Shown: in pieces, positions 55,814-64,000 of the stretch
Layout of the letters: the number at the start of each line of letters is the position of its first letter
How positions within the stretch are numbered: position 1 is the stretch's first letter
From: Carboxylicivirga marina
Lineage (GTDB): Bacteria; Bacteroidota; Bacteroidia; Bacteroidales; Marinilabiliaceae
Length of the DNA stretch: 64,000 nucleotides
Direction: 5' to 3'
Assembly (NCBI RefSeq): GCF_016612505.1
Contig: NZ_JAENRR010000003.1
Span: 62,001 to 126,000, forward strand
The notes under the pieces: model-generated
What the model saw: the letters and a program-made list of their open reading frames with translations, nothing else
Told to the model about the DNA's origin: nothing
The model's database searches: none
Position numbers and translations under genes: made by a program

Positions 55814-55848
55814 AATGCTGCCAATAGCTCATGCTATAGTGCAGCATT
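55814..55848 (+). promoter_or_regulatory. Strong hairpin between GH2 and GH78-like genes
   Basis: A two-part stem: AATGCTGC with GCAGCATT (55814-55821 with 55841-55848) and inside it ATAGC with GCTAT around TCAT. It sits 18 bases after the GH2 stop and 20 bases before the likely GH78 start, with no T tract. It may set the ratio of the two messages by processing or partial termination. It also argues against use of the ATG at 55815, which lies inside the stem. Confidence 0.6.
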
Positions 55849-55868
55849 GTCTATTTAAAGAAAATGAG

Positions 55869-58364
55869 ATGATAAAGCATATCTTACTATCGTTTGTGCT
55901 ATTATTCAATATAATACTGATGTCAGCATCAGAAAAACAATGGTCTGCCAAATGGATATGGGCGAATGAAGAACTGAAAGCTGAGGCTGTTTTGGCCAGA
56001 AAGGACATCGAACTAAATACAATACCCGATAAGGCGATTATAAAGATAAGCGCATCTGATTTTTACCAACTATACATTAATGGTTCATACATTAATCGTG
56101 GACCAGCACGAAGCGCTGCTCATCATCAATCATACGATTACATCGATATTCAACCATATTTGAAAAAAGGAAACAACCTTGTTGCAGTCAGGGCTGTTTT
56201 TGAACCAGGAGCACATTCTTATCAGTTTGAAGCACGGGCTGGCCTGTTGGTGCAGTTGGAGTTAGATGAACTAGAGCTTGTTTCTGATAACTCATGGCGA
56301 TTGACTGAGGATGTTAGTTGGGATAAAAATTCAAATGCTATTAGCCGTTTTCAGCGTGATGTTGTAGATGTGGTTGATATGCGCAGTTATGAACACAATT
56401 GGTTTAAACCTGAATATGATGATTCAAGATGGAAAATGGCAAAAGAACTTATTCGAAATGAGGGATGGCCTTCTCATCAAAAAGGAGTTGAACCCTCTAC
56501 CTTGATAAATCCATGGATAAAATTAGTGAAGCGTGATATTCCGATGCTAAATGAATCATTTGTAAAAGCTGATGAATTGATTCTTGTGAAAAGCTATGTA
56601 AAAGGGCCAAAATCAATCGTTTCAGATAAAATTACTCTGGATGGAAGCGTTGATAAAAAACTCAGAAAAAGCATAAGTAAGCACGAAGCATTTGAAATAA
56701 CATTTGAAGAGCATGAAAAAGGCCGCTTGTTAGTATTTGATTTTGGTGAAATGATGAATGGTTTTCCAATATTGGAAGTGCAGGGTATGGTTGGAACACA
56801 GCTTAAAATACTCTGTGCCCCTTACATATTGGAGAATCAGTTTTGTGCCAGTTTGGTGGATGCTCAATATGAAGATAATATTGTTTTATCGGGAAAGAAG
56901 GATAGGTGGGAAGCTTCCTACTTTAAACCTTGTCGTTACATGGCCATATTTGTTGAAAATAGTGGAGCCCCTGTAACAATCAACAATATTGCTTTACGAC
57001 GCATCTCTTATCCTTTTAAAATGCTAGGACATATGGCATCAAAGGATGCACCTTGGGTGAATGATTACTTTATGGCAACTGCCAAAACCATTGATGTTTG
57101 TACAACGGATGCCATAACTGATAATTACCGTGAGCGTCGACAGTATGCGCAAACAGGATATTATGGTGCCTTGGGTAACTACTACACCTTTGGAGATATG
57201 GCATTGCAACGCCGTTACCTCGTTCAGGTGGCACAGGAGCAAATGGCCGATGGTATCATGCCAGCTTATGCGCCATTAGCCACAAAAGACTACATGGTGA
57301 TATTAGACTCTAATTGCTTTTGGATAAAAAGCTTGTATAATTACTACTTGTACAGTGGAGATGTTGAAATGGTCAGGCAATTATTGCCCACTGCTGAGCG
57401 ATTGATAAATCTATTAGATGGCTTTACCAATGAAAATGGTTTAATTGATAGCCCGCCTTATTCTTATTGGCTCGACCATGCCTTAAATGATCGTAGTGGA
57501 GCTAATTTTACTTTTAATGCTCACTACCTCGAGGCTCTGGAGAATTATTCTGAATTATTAGATTGCTTGAATAAGGCTGATTCAGAGGCATACAAAACAA
57601 AGGCTCGTTCTTTAAGAAATAGTCTTAAAAAGCAATTTTGGAATCATGATTTAGGGCTGTTTGTTGATGCTGTTGTCGCAGGAAAACAATCCAATAGAGT
57701 GAGTGAACATGCCAATGCTATGGCTTTGGCATTAAACATTGCAACAGAGGAGCAAGGGGAAGTCATTGCTCAAAAGATTTTAGAAAAGGACAACAATGAT
57801 TTTGCCATGCGTGCATCCGGTATGACAATGGTAACACCGGCCATGTCGTATTACCTTCATAAAGGTTTGTGTGAATATGGCTTTGTTCATGAATCGTTTA
57901 ACTTATTTAATGAACGCTTCGGGCATATGCTGGATGAAAATACAAATCAAACCCTTTGGGAAGAATGGTGGTTACATGGTTCTGGTCGTACAGGTAAATT
58001 TGTACCGCATAAAACTCGTAGCGATGCACAAACCGAGAGTGCATTCCCTCCGGCATTGTTCGCCGAGTACTTGTATGGCCTTAAACCTGTTGAGCCAGGG
58101 TTAAAGAGATGGACATTGAAATATGTTCCGTCTGGTATCCGTAATCTAAAAGCGATTATCCCGGTAGGCAAAGAACAAATACATATTGAGTGGAATACTG
58201 GTAAAGCAAAAGAATTAATGGTGGAAATACCTGATGGGGTTTCAATTGACCTGGATGTGAAGAGTTTCAATTCCAAAAGTAAGGTGTTAGTGAATAAAAA
58301 GGAGCTTTCAGACGATAAAGAAATTGTTAGTCTGAATGAAGGAAAATATACGATTACGTTTTAA
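55869..58364 (+). CDS. Secreted GH78-like alpha-L-rhamnosidase
   Basis: A protein of about 831 residues with a signal peptide (MIKHILLSFVLLFNIILMSA). N-terminal jelly-roll domains begin WSAKWIWANEELKAEAVLAR and ISASDFYQLYINGSYINRGP, as in GH78. The catalytic alpha/alpha barrel includes TDNYRERRQYAQTGYYGALG, VAQEQMADGIMPAYAP and NQTLWEEWWLHGSG, and the barrel is followed by a beta domain (YVPSGIRNLKAIIPVGKEQI). It should release alpha-L-rhamnose from a glycan. The open frame starts at 55815, but ATG 55869 gives a clean signal peptide. The gene is 16 bases before the aldolase. Confidence 0.85.
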   Translation: MIKHILLSFVLLFNIILMSASEKQWSAKWIWANEELKAEAVLARKDIELNTIPDKAIIKISASDFYQLYINGSYINRGPARSAAHHQSYDYIDIQPYLKKGNNLVAVRAVFEPGAHSYQFEARAGLLVQLELDELELVSDNSWRLTEDVSWDKNSNAISRFQRDVVDVVDMRSYEHNWFKPEYDDSRWKMAKELIRNEGWPSHQKGVEPSTLINPWIKLVKRDIPMLNESFVKADELILVKSYVKGPKSIVSDKITLDGSVDKKLRKSISKHEAFEITFEEHEKGRLLVFDFGEMMNGFPILEVQGMVGTQLKILCAPYILENQFCASLVDAQYEDNIVLSGKKDRWEASYFKPCRYMAIFVENSGAPVTINNIALRRISYPFKMLGHMASKDAPWVNDYFMATAKTIDVCTTDAITDNYRERRQYAQTGYYGALGNYYTFGDMALQRRYLVQVAQEQMADGIMPAYAPLATKDYMVILDSNCFWIKSLYNYYLYSGDVEMVRQLLPTAERLINLLDGFTNENGLIDSPPYSYWLDHALNDRSGANFTFNAHYLEALENYSELLDCLNKADSEAYKTKARSLRNSLKKQFWNHDLGLFVDAVVAGKQSNRVSEHANAMALALNIATEEQGEVIAQKILEKDNNDFAMRASGMTMVTPAMSYYLHKGLCEYGFVHESFNLFNERFGHMLDENTNQTLWEEWWLHGSGRTGKFVPHKTRSDAQTESAFPPALFAEYLYGLKPVEPGLKRWTLKYVPSGIRNLKAIIPVGKEQIHIEWNTGKAKELMVEIPDGVSIDLDVKSFNSKSKVLVNKKELSDDKEIVSLNEGKYTITF

Positions 58365-58380
58365 AAAGGAATTAAGATAA

Positions 58381-59058
58381 ATGCAACCAATTGCACAAAA
58401 GGCCATGGCGCCTGATATAATTAAGAAAGTAAACGATGCTGGCGTTATTGCAGTATTGGTGATTGAGGAAGTAAAACAGGCTGTTCCTGTTGCAAAGGCT
58501 TTATTAGCCGGTGGAGTATCTGCCATTGAGCTAACGCTTCGAACGCCTGTGGCTTGGGATGCGGCTAAGGCCATTAAGGATGCAGTGCCTGAGATAACCC
58601 TTGGCTTTGGAACTGTATTAACGGTTGAACAGGTCAGGAATGCCGCCAAATTAGGCGCTGATTTTGCCGTGGCACCAGGTTGTAACCCAAGAGTTATTGC
58701 TGCGGCACAAGAGCATGGCTTGTCATTTGCTCCTGGTGTTGTTACTCCTAGTGATATTGAGATGGCCTTAGAGCAAGGGTGTCGTATACTAAAGTACTTT
58801 CCGGCCGAAACATCTGGTGGCATGAAGCACTTAAGTAATATGGTGGCACCCTACAATTATCTGAATCTGAAGTTTATACCTCTTGGGGGGGTGAATGTTA
58901 ATAATGCGGCTGATTATCTAAAATCGCCTTTGATTACAGCTATTGGAGGCTCATGGATTGCCAAGCAGGATTTAATTCAAGGAGAGCAGTGGGATACTAT
59001 AACACGCAATGCAGAGGAGATAAGTCAATTGATAAAGCATATTAGAGATAATAAATAA
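58381..59058 (+). CDS. eda: KDPG/KHG aldolase
   Basis: A 225-residue class I aldolase that splits 2-keto-3-deoxy-6-phosphogluconate to pyruvate and glyceraldehyde 3-phosphate. The Schiff-base residue is Lys138 (GCRILKYFPAE) and the general base is Glu50 (SAIELTLRTP). GTVLTVEQVRNAAKLGADF and FIPLGGVNVNNAADYLKSP are typical for the family. It works after the KDG kinase encoded next in the unit. It may alternatively act on unphosphorylated or hydroxy-keto-glutarate substrates, as some family members do. Confidence 0.94.
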   Translation: MQPIAQKAMAPDIIKKVNDAGVIAVLVIEEVKQAVPVAKALLAGGVSAIELTLRTPVAWDAAKAIKDAVPEITLGFGTVLTVEQVRNAAKLGADFAVAPGCNPRVIAAAQEHGLSFAPGVVTPSDIEMALEQGCRILKYFPAETSGGMKHLSNMVAPYNYLNLKFIPLGGVNVNNAADYLKSPLITAIGGSWIAKQDLIQGEQWDTITRNAEEISQLIKHIRDNK

Positions 59059-59065
59059 GAATAAA

Positions 59066-59166
59066 GAGAATGAGAGGTGAGCGATGAGTGAAATGACAAG
59101 AATTGGAAATCTTTTGTAGCGCTCATTAATTCATTTTATTCTCACTATTCATATCTCACTACTCAT
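59066..59166. repeat. Long low-complexity imperfect inverted repeat between eda and kdgK
   Basis: The left arm 59066-59096 (GAGAATGAGAGGTGAGCGAT...) pairs imperfectly with the right arm 59131-59166 (built of CTCACTATTCATAT and CTCACTACTCATAT, a 14-base tandem repeat). The arms are purine-rich and pyrimidine-rich. The pair fills nearly the whole 118-base gap. I interpret it as a mobile-type palindromic intergenic repeat. Confidence 0.55.
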
Positions 59167-59176
59167 ATCTAGAATT

Positions 59177-60265
59177 ATGAAGACAATAGTAACATTTGGA
59201 GAAATAATGGGGCGTATGGCCTCACCAGCTAATATGCGATTACGTCAAACACGTGAATTTGAAGTGACTTATGCAGGAGCAGAAGCCAGTGTGGCAGCTT
59301 CAATCTGTAACTTTGGTGGTAAAGCCCGATATGTAACGGCATTACCCAAGCACGCTTTGGCTGAAGCTACCATGGATTCAGTTCGTGCCGTTGGTATTGA
59401 TACTGATTATGTTTTACGTACTGATAAAGGCCGCTTAGGGCTTTATTTTTTGGAGACAGGTGCCAATCAACGTCCAAGTAATGTCATTTATGATCGCGAA
59501 GATTCAGCAGTGGCCATTACCGAGGCCGAAAAATATGATTGGGATGGAATTTTTAAAGATGCACAATGGTTACACCTGAGTGGCATTACGCCTGCCTTAT
59601 CTATGAGTGCAGCAGATGCAACATTGCTAGCAGCCAAAAAAGCAAAAGCAGCAGGAGCTAGGGTATCTATTGATTTAAACTTCCGTGGGAAATTATGGAA
59701 ATGGGATACATCAAAATCAGCACGAGAATTGGCTCAGTTAACCATGCGCAAGATTTTACCATTTGTTGATGTGGTGATTGCCAACGAAGAAGATTGCCAT
59801 GATGTATTAGGTATTCAGGCGGGTGATACTGATGTTCATTCCGGTTCATTGGATACATCTCGATATCCAGATGTTGCCCGTCAGGTAGTTGAGCAATTTC
59901 CGAATGTGAGCAAAGTAGCTATCACTTTACGTGAGAGCTTATCGGCCTCACATAACAACTGGGGGGCAATGTTGTATGATGCCAAATCAGACACACCTAA
60001 TTTTGCCCCTTTGGATAGTGAAGGGAATTATCAATCGTATGAAATTAAAAATATTGTTGATCGAGTAGGAGGTGGTGATTCTTTTGCAGGAGGCCTAATC
60101 TTTGCCTTGACAACAAAAGAATTGTCAGCTCCACACACAGCCATCAAATATGCTGTTGCTGCATCGTGTTTAAAGCATTCCATCAAAGGTGATTTTAACT
60201 TCTCAACAAGAGCTGAAGTAGAAGCCTTAATGGGAGGGAGTGCTTCAGGACGAGTGGTTCGATAG
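59177..60265 (+). CDS. kdgK: 2-keto-3-deoxygluconate kinase (PfkB family)
   Basis: A 362-residue PfkB sugar kinase that phosphorylates 2-keto-3-deoxygluconate to KDPG. The N-terminal block is VTFGEIMGRMASPANMRLRQ, the sugar-site region includes LGLYFLETGANQRPSNVIYD, a strong KdgK mark, and the C-terminal catalytic motif is DRVGGGDSFAGGL, with the anion hole and Asp base. It supplies the substrate of the aldolase encoded just upstream, so the two make the final steps of the route to pyruvate. Confidence 0.93.
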   Translation: MKTIVTFGEIMGRMASPANMRLRQTREFEVTYAGAEASVAASICNFGGKARYVTALPKHALAEATMDSVRAVGIDTDYVLRTDKGRLGLYFLETGANQRPSNVIYDREDSAVAITEAEKYDWDGIFKDAQWLHLSGITPALSMSAADATLLAAKKAKAAGARVSIDLNFRGKLWKWDTSKSARELAQLTMRKILPFVDVVIANEEDCHDVLGIQAGDTDVHSGSLDTSRYPDVARQVVEQFPNVSKVAITLRESLSASHNNWGAMLYDAKSDTPNFAPLDSEGNYQSYEIKNIVDRVGGGDSFAGGLIFALTTKELSAPHTAIKYAVAASCLKHSIKGDFNFSTRAEVEALMGGSASGRVVR

Positions 60266-60285
60266 CTTAAAACAAAATGTTCATT

Positions 60286-60320
60286 AAAGCCACTCGCGAA
60301 GATATGTAGTGGCTTTTCTT
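60286..60320 (+). terminator. Terminator after kdgK
   Basis: Perfect 9-bp stem AAAGCCACT/AGTGGCTTT (60286-60294 with 60308-60316), 13-nt loop, then TCTT. It ends the sugar-acid unit. The remaining gap to 60565 carries the next promoter. Confidence 0.75.
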
Positions 60321-60490
60321 CATCCATTTTTTTGTCATACCAAATCGGGGCTCATAGTTAATGTTGAATAGAAAAGATCATGTATTTTAAACCTCGTTAA
60401 TCTTTTAGTGACGTATTTTTTGGCATAGATAAAAAAATATCAAGCGGCTTCGACACCATTTTTAAGGTCAATGTCGAATATATGTCATCA

Positions 60491-60519
60491 TTGAATTGAA
60501 ATGTGAACACCTAATTTCG
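60491..60519 (+). promoter_or_regulatory. Candidate promoter of the sulfatase pair
   Basis: TTG at 60491-60493, 18 bases, then TAATTTCG (one mismatch to the Bacteroidota -7 box TAnnTTTG) at 60512-60519, 45 bases before the ATG at 60565. The place is right, since a terminator precedes it. Confidence 0.35.
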
Positions 60520-60564
60520 TAATCAGACCGAAATTGGCAATTTATAAAATCATATTCTATACCA

Positions 60565-62100
60565 ATGAAATATCTATTAATTATACTTATAAGCTTCAGT
60601 TTTTTCATTGAAGGCATTAGTCAGAATGAGAAACCCAACGTCATCCTTATTATGTGTGATGACCTTAACGACTATCAAGGTGTTTTTGGAGGACACCCTC
60701 AGGCAGTGACACCAAATATCGACGCCATGGCAGCAAAAGGTGTTCAGTTCCTTAATGCACAGTCCAACGCCCCAGTTTGTCAGCCCTCACGCAACAGCTT
60801 ATTTACTGGTGTTTACCCACATGAATCTAAAGACTTCGGATGGACAAAAAGAACCAAACAACCAGTATTAAAGCACAATAAAACACTGATGCAGCTATTT
60901 AAAGAAAATGGTTATTATACCTTAGGTACTGGTAAGCTATTGCATGGCAACCACGAACCAGAATATTGGGATGAATGGGGCATGAATACCAAACACAACT
61001 ATGGACCATTTCCCTTTGATGGTGAAAAATTAGTAGCACACCCAAAGGTGCCGCAACCATATCAGTCCATTGGTCCGGTTGATGGTTCGTATGGACGTTT
61101 ATCAACTTGCGATACCTGGGCTTATGGTTGGGATAAAAAGCCTTATCGATATGTTAATGATGACGACCGTGATTTGATGCAGGATGAATTGCATGCTCAA
61201 TGGGCTAGTAATAAATTGAACGAGCTTGATACTAAGGATAATAATCAGCCGTTCTTTATGGGAGTAGGTTTTGTGAATCCACATACGCCTCTGCATGCTC
61301 CCGATCGCTTTTTTGATATGTTCCCTATAGACGAATTGGAGCTCGCCCCTTGGTTAACAGATGATGCTGAAGATACTTACCTAAAAGATAATATTAATCC
61401 TAATAACAAAGGCTTTAGGTATTACCGTATGTTACTGGAGTCATATAAGGGAGATCGAGAGCTTGCACTAAAACATTTTCTACAGGCCTACCTGGCATGT
61501 GTGGCATTTGTAGATGAGCAAATTGGTGTGGTTCTGGATGCCTTAGACGACAGTCAATTTAAGCATAACACCATTGTTATATTTACAGCCGACCATGGAT
61601 GGCAAATGGGTGAGAAGGATTACTTATTTAAGAATTCGCCGTGGGACGAAAGTGCACGCGTACCAATGCTTATTATGGCACCCGATGCTAAAATTGGAGC
61701 AAAAGTGAAACAGCCTGTTTCCTTAGTTGATATTTATCCAACGCTTATTGATTACTGTCAGCTGGAAGGAGATAATAAGCTTAATGAGATGGCAGGCGAA
61801 TTGGGTGGATTTAGTTTCGTTCCCTTATTTGATAAGAACAAAAAAACAAAATGGCAGGGACCTAATGGAGCATTAAGTATTGTTGGTAATATAGGGACAA
61901 AGACCACTGTTGAACAACAGCACTATTCATACCGTACTGCAGATTGGCGTTACATCCGCTATGCCGATGGTCAGGAAGAGTTATACCACCATAAAAATGA
62001 TGCTAATGAGTGGGATAATTTAGTAGATAAGCCAAAGTATAAGATGGTTAAGTTAAGTCTCTACAAAGAAGTTTGTGATATAATTGGAGTAAAACTCTAG
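60565..62100 (+). CDS. Secreted sulfatase, iduronate-2-sulfatase-like (S1 family)
   Basis: A 511-residue secreted sulfatase with signal peptide (about 1-19, ending EGISQ). Metal ligands Asp32-Asp33 (LIMCDDLNDYQG), formylglycine motif C72-Q-P-S-R in NAPVCQPSRNSLFTG, and FTADHGWQMGEKDYLFKNSP near residue 350. The block FVNPHTPLHAP is equivalent to the substrate-loop of iduronate-2-sulfatase relatives. It removes sulfate from a polysaccharide fragment. It is followed 10 bases later by a second sulfatase gene, so both are made together. Confidence 0.93.
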   Translation: MKYLLIILISFSFFIEGISQNEKPNVILIMCDDLNDYQGVFGGHPQAVTPNIDAMAAKGVQFLNAQSNAPVCQPSRNSLFTGVYPHESKDFGWTKRTKQPVLKHNKTLMQLFKENGYYTLGTGKLLHGNHEPEYWDEWGMNTKHNYGPFPFDGEKLVAHPKVPQPYQSIGPVDGSYGRLSTCDTWAYGWDKKPYRYVNDDDRDLMQDELHAQWASNKLNELDTKDNNQPFFMGVGFVNPHTPLHAPDRFFDMFPIDELELAPWLTDDAEDTYLKDNINPNNKGFRYYRMLLESYKGDRELALKHFLQAYLACVAFVDEQIGVVLDALDDSQFKHNTIVIFTADHGWQMGEKDYLFKNSPWDESARVPMLIMAPDAKIGAKVKQPVSLVDIYPTLIDYCQLEGDNKLNEMAGELGGFSFVPLFDKNKKTKWQGPNGALSIVGNIGTKTTVEQQHYSYRTADWRYIRYADGQEELYHHKNDANEWDNLVDKPKYKMVKLSLYKEVCDIIGVKL

Positions 62101-62110
62101 AATTGGAAAG

Positions 62111-63520
62111 ATGAAGAATATTTATGTAATTATTTCCCTGGCTATATTTAGTTTATCGATATCAAATTCCCTTGCACGTACTAAAAAGAAACAACCCAAC
62201 TTAATTGTTATCATGGCTGATGATTTGGGCTATGCCGATGTAGGGTTTAATGGATGTAAAGATATCCCCACGCCGAACATTGATCGGATTGCCAATGAAG
62301 GTGTGAAATTTACGAATGGTTACACATCCTACTCAGTGTGCAGTCCGAGTCGGGCTGGTTTCCTGACAGGACGTTATCAACAACGTTTTGGCTTTGAGCG
62401 CAACCCGCAATACCGTCCTGATGACCCCAATATGGGCTTAACTTCAGAAGAAACAACCATCGCTGCATCATTAGCTGAAGTAGGTTATCAGTCCTCAATT
62501 ATTGGTAAATGGCACATGGGAGCTCATAAAGAAACGCACCATCCTTTAAACAGAGGATTTAATGAATTCTATGGTCATTTGGGAGGCGGTCATCGCTACT
62601 TCCCTGAAGAACTAACGATTAAAGATAGTTATGCCATAAAAGGAGAGCAAGACAGTTATCGTACATGGATATTGCGTAACCACACACCTGAAAAAACAGA
62701 GAAATATTTGACCGATGAATTTTCTGATGAGGCAGTAAGTTTTGTGGAACGACATGCTGATGAACCTTTCTTTCTGTTTTTGTCATACAATGCACCGCAC
62801 GGCCCGTTGCAGGCAACAGATGAATATCTTCAACGTTTTCCGGATATAAATGATACAAAACGAAAAACTTATGCAGCCATGGTCAGTGCACTGGATGATG
62901 GTGTTGGCCGGGTATTGAATAAGTTGGAAGAACTGTCAATTGATGATAACACTATCATCGTTTTCTTATCGGATAATGGAGGTCCTGAGACTAAGAATGC
63001 CTCTCATAATGGACCATTACGCGAAGGTAAAAGCTCTCATTATGAGGGTGGTTATCGTGTGCCATTTGCGATGCGTTGGAAAGGACAGATTAAGCCTTCA
63101 GTGTATGACTATCCTGTTTCTTCATTGGATATATTCGCTACTATCTCTGAATTAGCAAAATCCCCTGTTAATAATGCTCGACCTTTGGATGGCGTAAACC
63201 TCTTACCATATGTAATAGGAAAGAATAAAAAAGCACCACATCAAAATATCTTCTTAAGAAAGTATGACCAACAGCGTTATTGTGTGCGCGATGGGGTTTT
63301 TAAATTGCTTATGCATAACAATGGTCAAACAAAGGAACTCTATGATTTGAGTAAAGATATGGGAGAGCAAAATAATCTGGCCCATCTAATGCCTGAAAAA
63401 GTTAAGGAGCTGGAAACAATTCTTAATAAGTGGACGAAAGAATTAATGGATCCGACCTTCTTAGGCCTGATTCATACTGAGGCATGGAAGAAAAAAGGAA
63501 AGAAAGCAAAAAAGAAGTGA
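62111..63520 (+). CDS. Secreted sulfatase, arylsulfatase-like (S1 family)
   Basis: A 469-residue secreted sulfatase (signal peptide about 1-22, ending NSLAR). Metal ligands Asp37-Asp38 (MADDLGYADVGFNG), formylglycine motif C77-S-P-S-R in SYSVCSPSRAGFLTG, SIIGKWHMGAHKETHHPLNR, and FLSDNGGPETKNASHNGPLR. The chain differs clearly from the preceding gene, so the two probably act on different sulfate positions. The lysine-rich end (KKKGKKAKKK) is unusual for the family and may help attachment to anionic surfaces or glycans. The stop is near the window end; one more gene follows. Confidence 0.93.
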   Translation: MKNIYVIISLAIFSLSISNSLARTKKKQPNLIVIMADDLGYADVGFNGCKDIPTPNIDRIANEGVKFTNGYTSYSVCSPSRAGFLTGRYQQRFGFERNPQYRPDDPNMGLTSEETTIAASLAEVGYQSSIIGKWHMGAHKETHHPLNRGFNEFYGHLGGGHRYFPEELTIKDSYAIKGEQDSYRTWILRNHTPEKTEKYLTDEFSDEAVSFVERHADEPFFLFLSYNAPHGPLQATDEYLQRFPDINDTKRKTYAAMVSALDDGVGRVLNKLEELSIDDNTIIVFLSDNGGPETKNASHNGPLREGKSSHYEGGYRVPFAMRWKGQIKPSVYDYPVSSLDIFATISELAKSPVNNARPLDGVNLLPYVIGKNKKAPHQNIFLRKYDQQRYCVRDGVFKLLMHNNGQTKELYDLSKDMGEQNNLAHLMPEKVKELETILNKWTKELMDPTFLGLIHTEAWKKKGKKAKKK

Positions 63521-63643
63521 GTTGAATACATCATCAGTTAATACCTGATAATAAAAGGATAATAAGTGCCTAAACTGTCACTAAATCATGCCATATTTTT
63601 GTGCTGTGACAACTCAGGTAGTTAATTAGAAAAGTGAATAATT

Positions 63644-64000
63644 ATGAAATATCAATTGCTGACTTTATGCTTATTGGTTTTTGGATATGTTGCCTATAGC
63701 CAGGTAGTTGTTTTTAGCGACGATTTTGAATCATATACCATTGATGACAATTTAACAACCCTCGGATATGTGTTTAGTCAAAAAGCGGATTATCCTGGTA
63801 CGATAAGCACGACTGTTCAAAATGATAACGGGAATCAATATGGTGCATGTGTAGCCAGCGAAAATGGCCAAACCTTAATGCAGTTAAGTAAAGCCGTAGA
63901 TGTGAAGGCTGGTAAGCTTTACAAGTTTAGTTTAAAAACAACCAGCCCTTTCAAACGTCATTTGCGTGTTTATGAGTCAGACGGAACAAGCATTTTGCAA
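63644..64000 (+). CDS. Secreted protein, 3' truncated by window edge
   Basis: 119 codons visible. A signal peptide (about 1-19, LLTLCLLVFGYVAYS) is followed by DDFESYTIDDNL and KAVDVKAGKLYKFSLKTTSP, the pattern of a beta-sandwich carbohydrate-binding or lyase-attached module as found in Bacteroidota secreted enzymes. The start is the first ATG after the sulfatase. The catalytic part, if any, lies outside the window. Confidence 0.7.
   Translation, partial: MKYQLLTLCLLVFGYVAYSQVVVFSDDFESYTIDDNLTTLGYVFSQKADYPGTISTTVQNDNGNQYGACVASENGQTLMQLSKAVDVKAGKLYKFSLKTTSPFKRHLRVYESDGTSILQ

Overview
This window comes from a Bacteroidota chromosome, most likely a marine polysaccharide degrader of the Bacteroidales/Marinilabiliales type. 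The signs are a SusC/SusD pair, a hybrid two-component regulator, many secreted sulfatases and glycosidases, numerous lipoproteins, AT-rich intergenic DNA, and starts without clear Shine-Dalgarno sequences. No tRNA, rRNA or CRISPR array was seen. Family assignments come from motifs read by eye; no database search was run.

Region 1 (1-9755) is the end of one polysaccharide utilization locus (PUL): a 5'-truncated SusC receptor, SusD, a terminator and a formylglycine sulfatase. A solitary IS4-like transposase follows. Then comes a second sulfatase broken by a frameshift and by an internal 299-bp out-of-frame tandem duplication.

Region 2 (10194-19600) is the most unusual part. On the minus strand lie an ATP-grasp ligase fused to an M20-peptidase-like domain that has lost its metal ligands, and a stand-alone class I glutamine amidotransferase. 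Divergent to them is a tightly packed plus-strand cluster: a squalene/phytoene-synthase-like enzyme, a CrtC/AttH-like lipocalin protein, an ABC ATPase and permease, a membrane protein joining an isoprenylcysteine-methyltransferase-like part to an Lgt-like part, and a fold-III (LysA-like) decarboxylase homologue whose PLP lysine is methionine. It looks like an undescribed terpenoid or lipid pathway with an exporter.

Region 3 (20147-36236) holds three lipoproteins, an Mla-type lipid transport operon (mlaD, PqiC-like lipoprotein, STAS-mlaE, mlaF), a soluble histidine kinase, two B12-type radical SAM proteins, a universal stress protein, a cupin and an AraC regulator with an HMA-like CxxC head. 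Decayed genes are common here: a second universal stress protein copy, a second araC copy, an NYN-domain gene with an in-frame TGA, and an unidentified remnant. The decayed stress-protein and araC copies match the intact ones at 33-36.5 kb, which points to an old duplication.

Region 4 (36578-42529) is a GT4-GH130-GT4-GH130 cluster. It suggests synthesis and phosphorolysis of a mannose-containing glycan.

Region 5 (43388-64000) is a second, plus-strand PUL: a hybrid two-component sensor, an AraC regulator, an aldehyde dehydrogenase, a RhaT-type permease, an enolase-superfamily acid-sugar dehydratase, a GH2 enzyme, a GH78-like rhamnosidase, KDPG aldolase, KDG kinase, two sulfatases and a truncated secreted protein. 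Together these fit desulfation and breakdown of a sulfated rhamnose-containing glycan (ulvan-like is one option), with the sugar acids leaving through 2-keto-3-deoxy acids to pyruvate.
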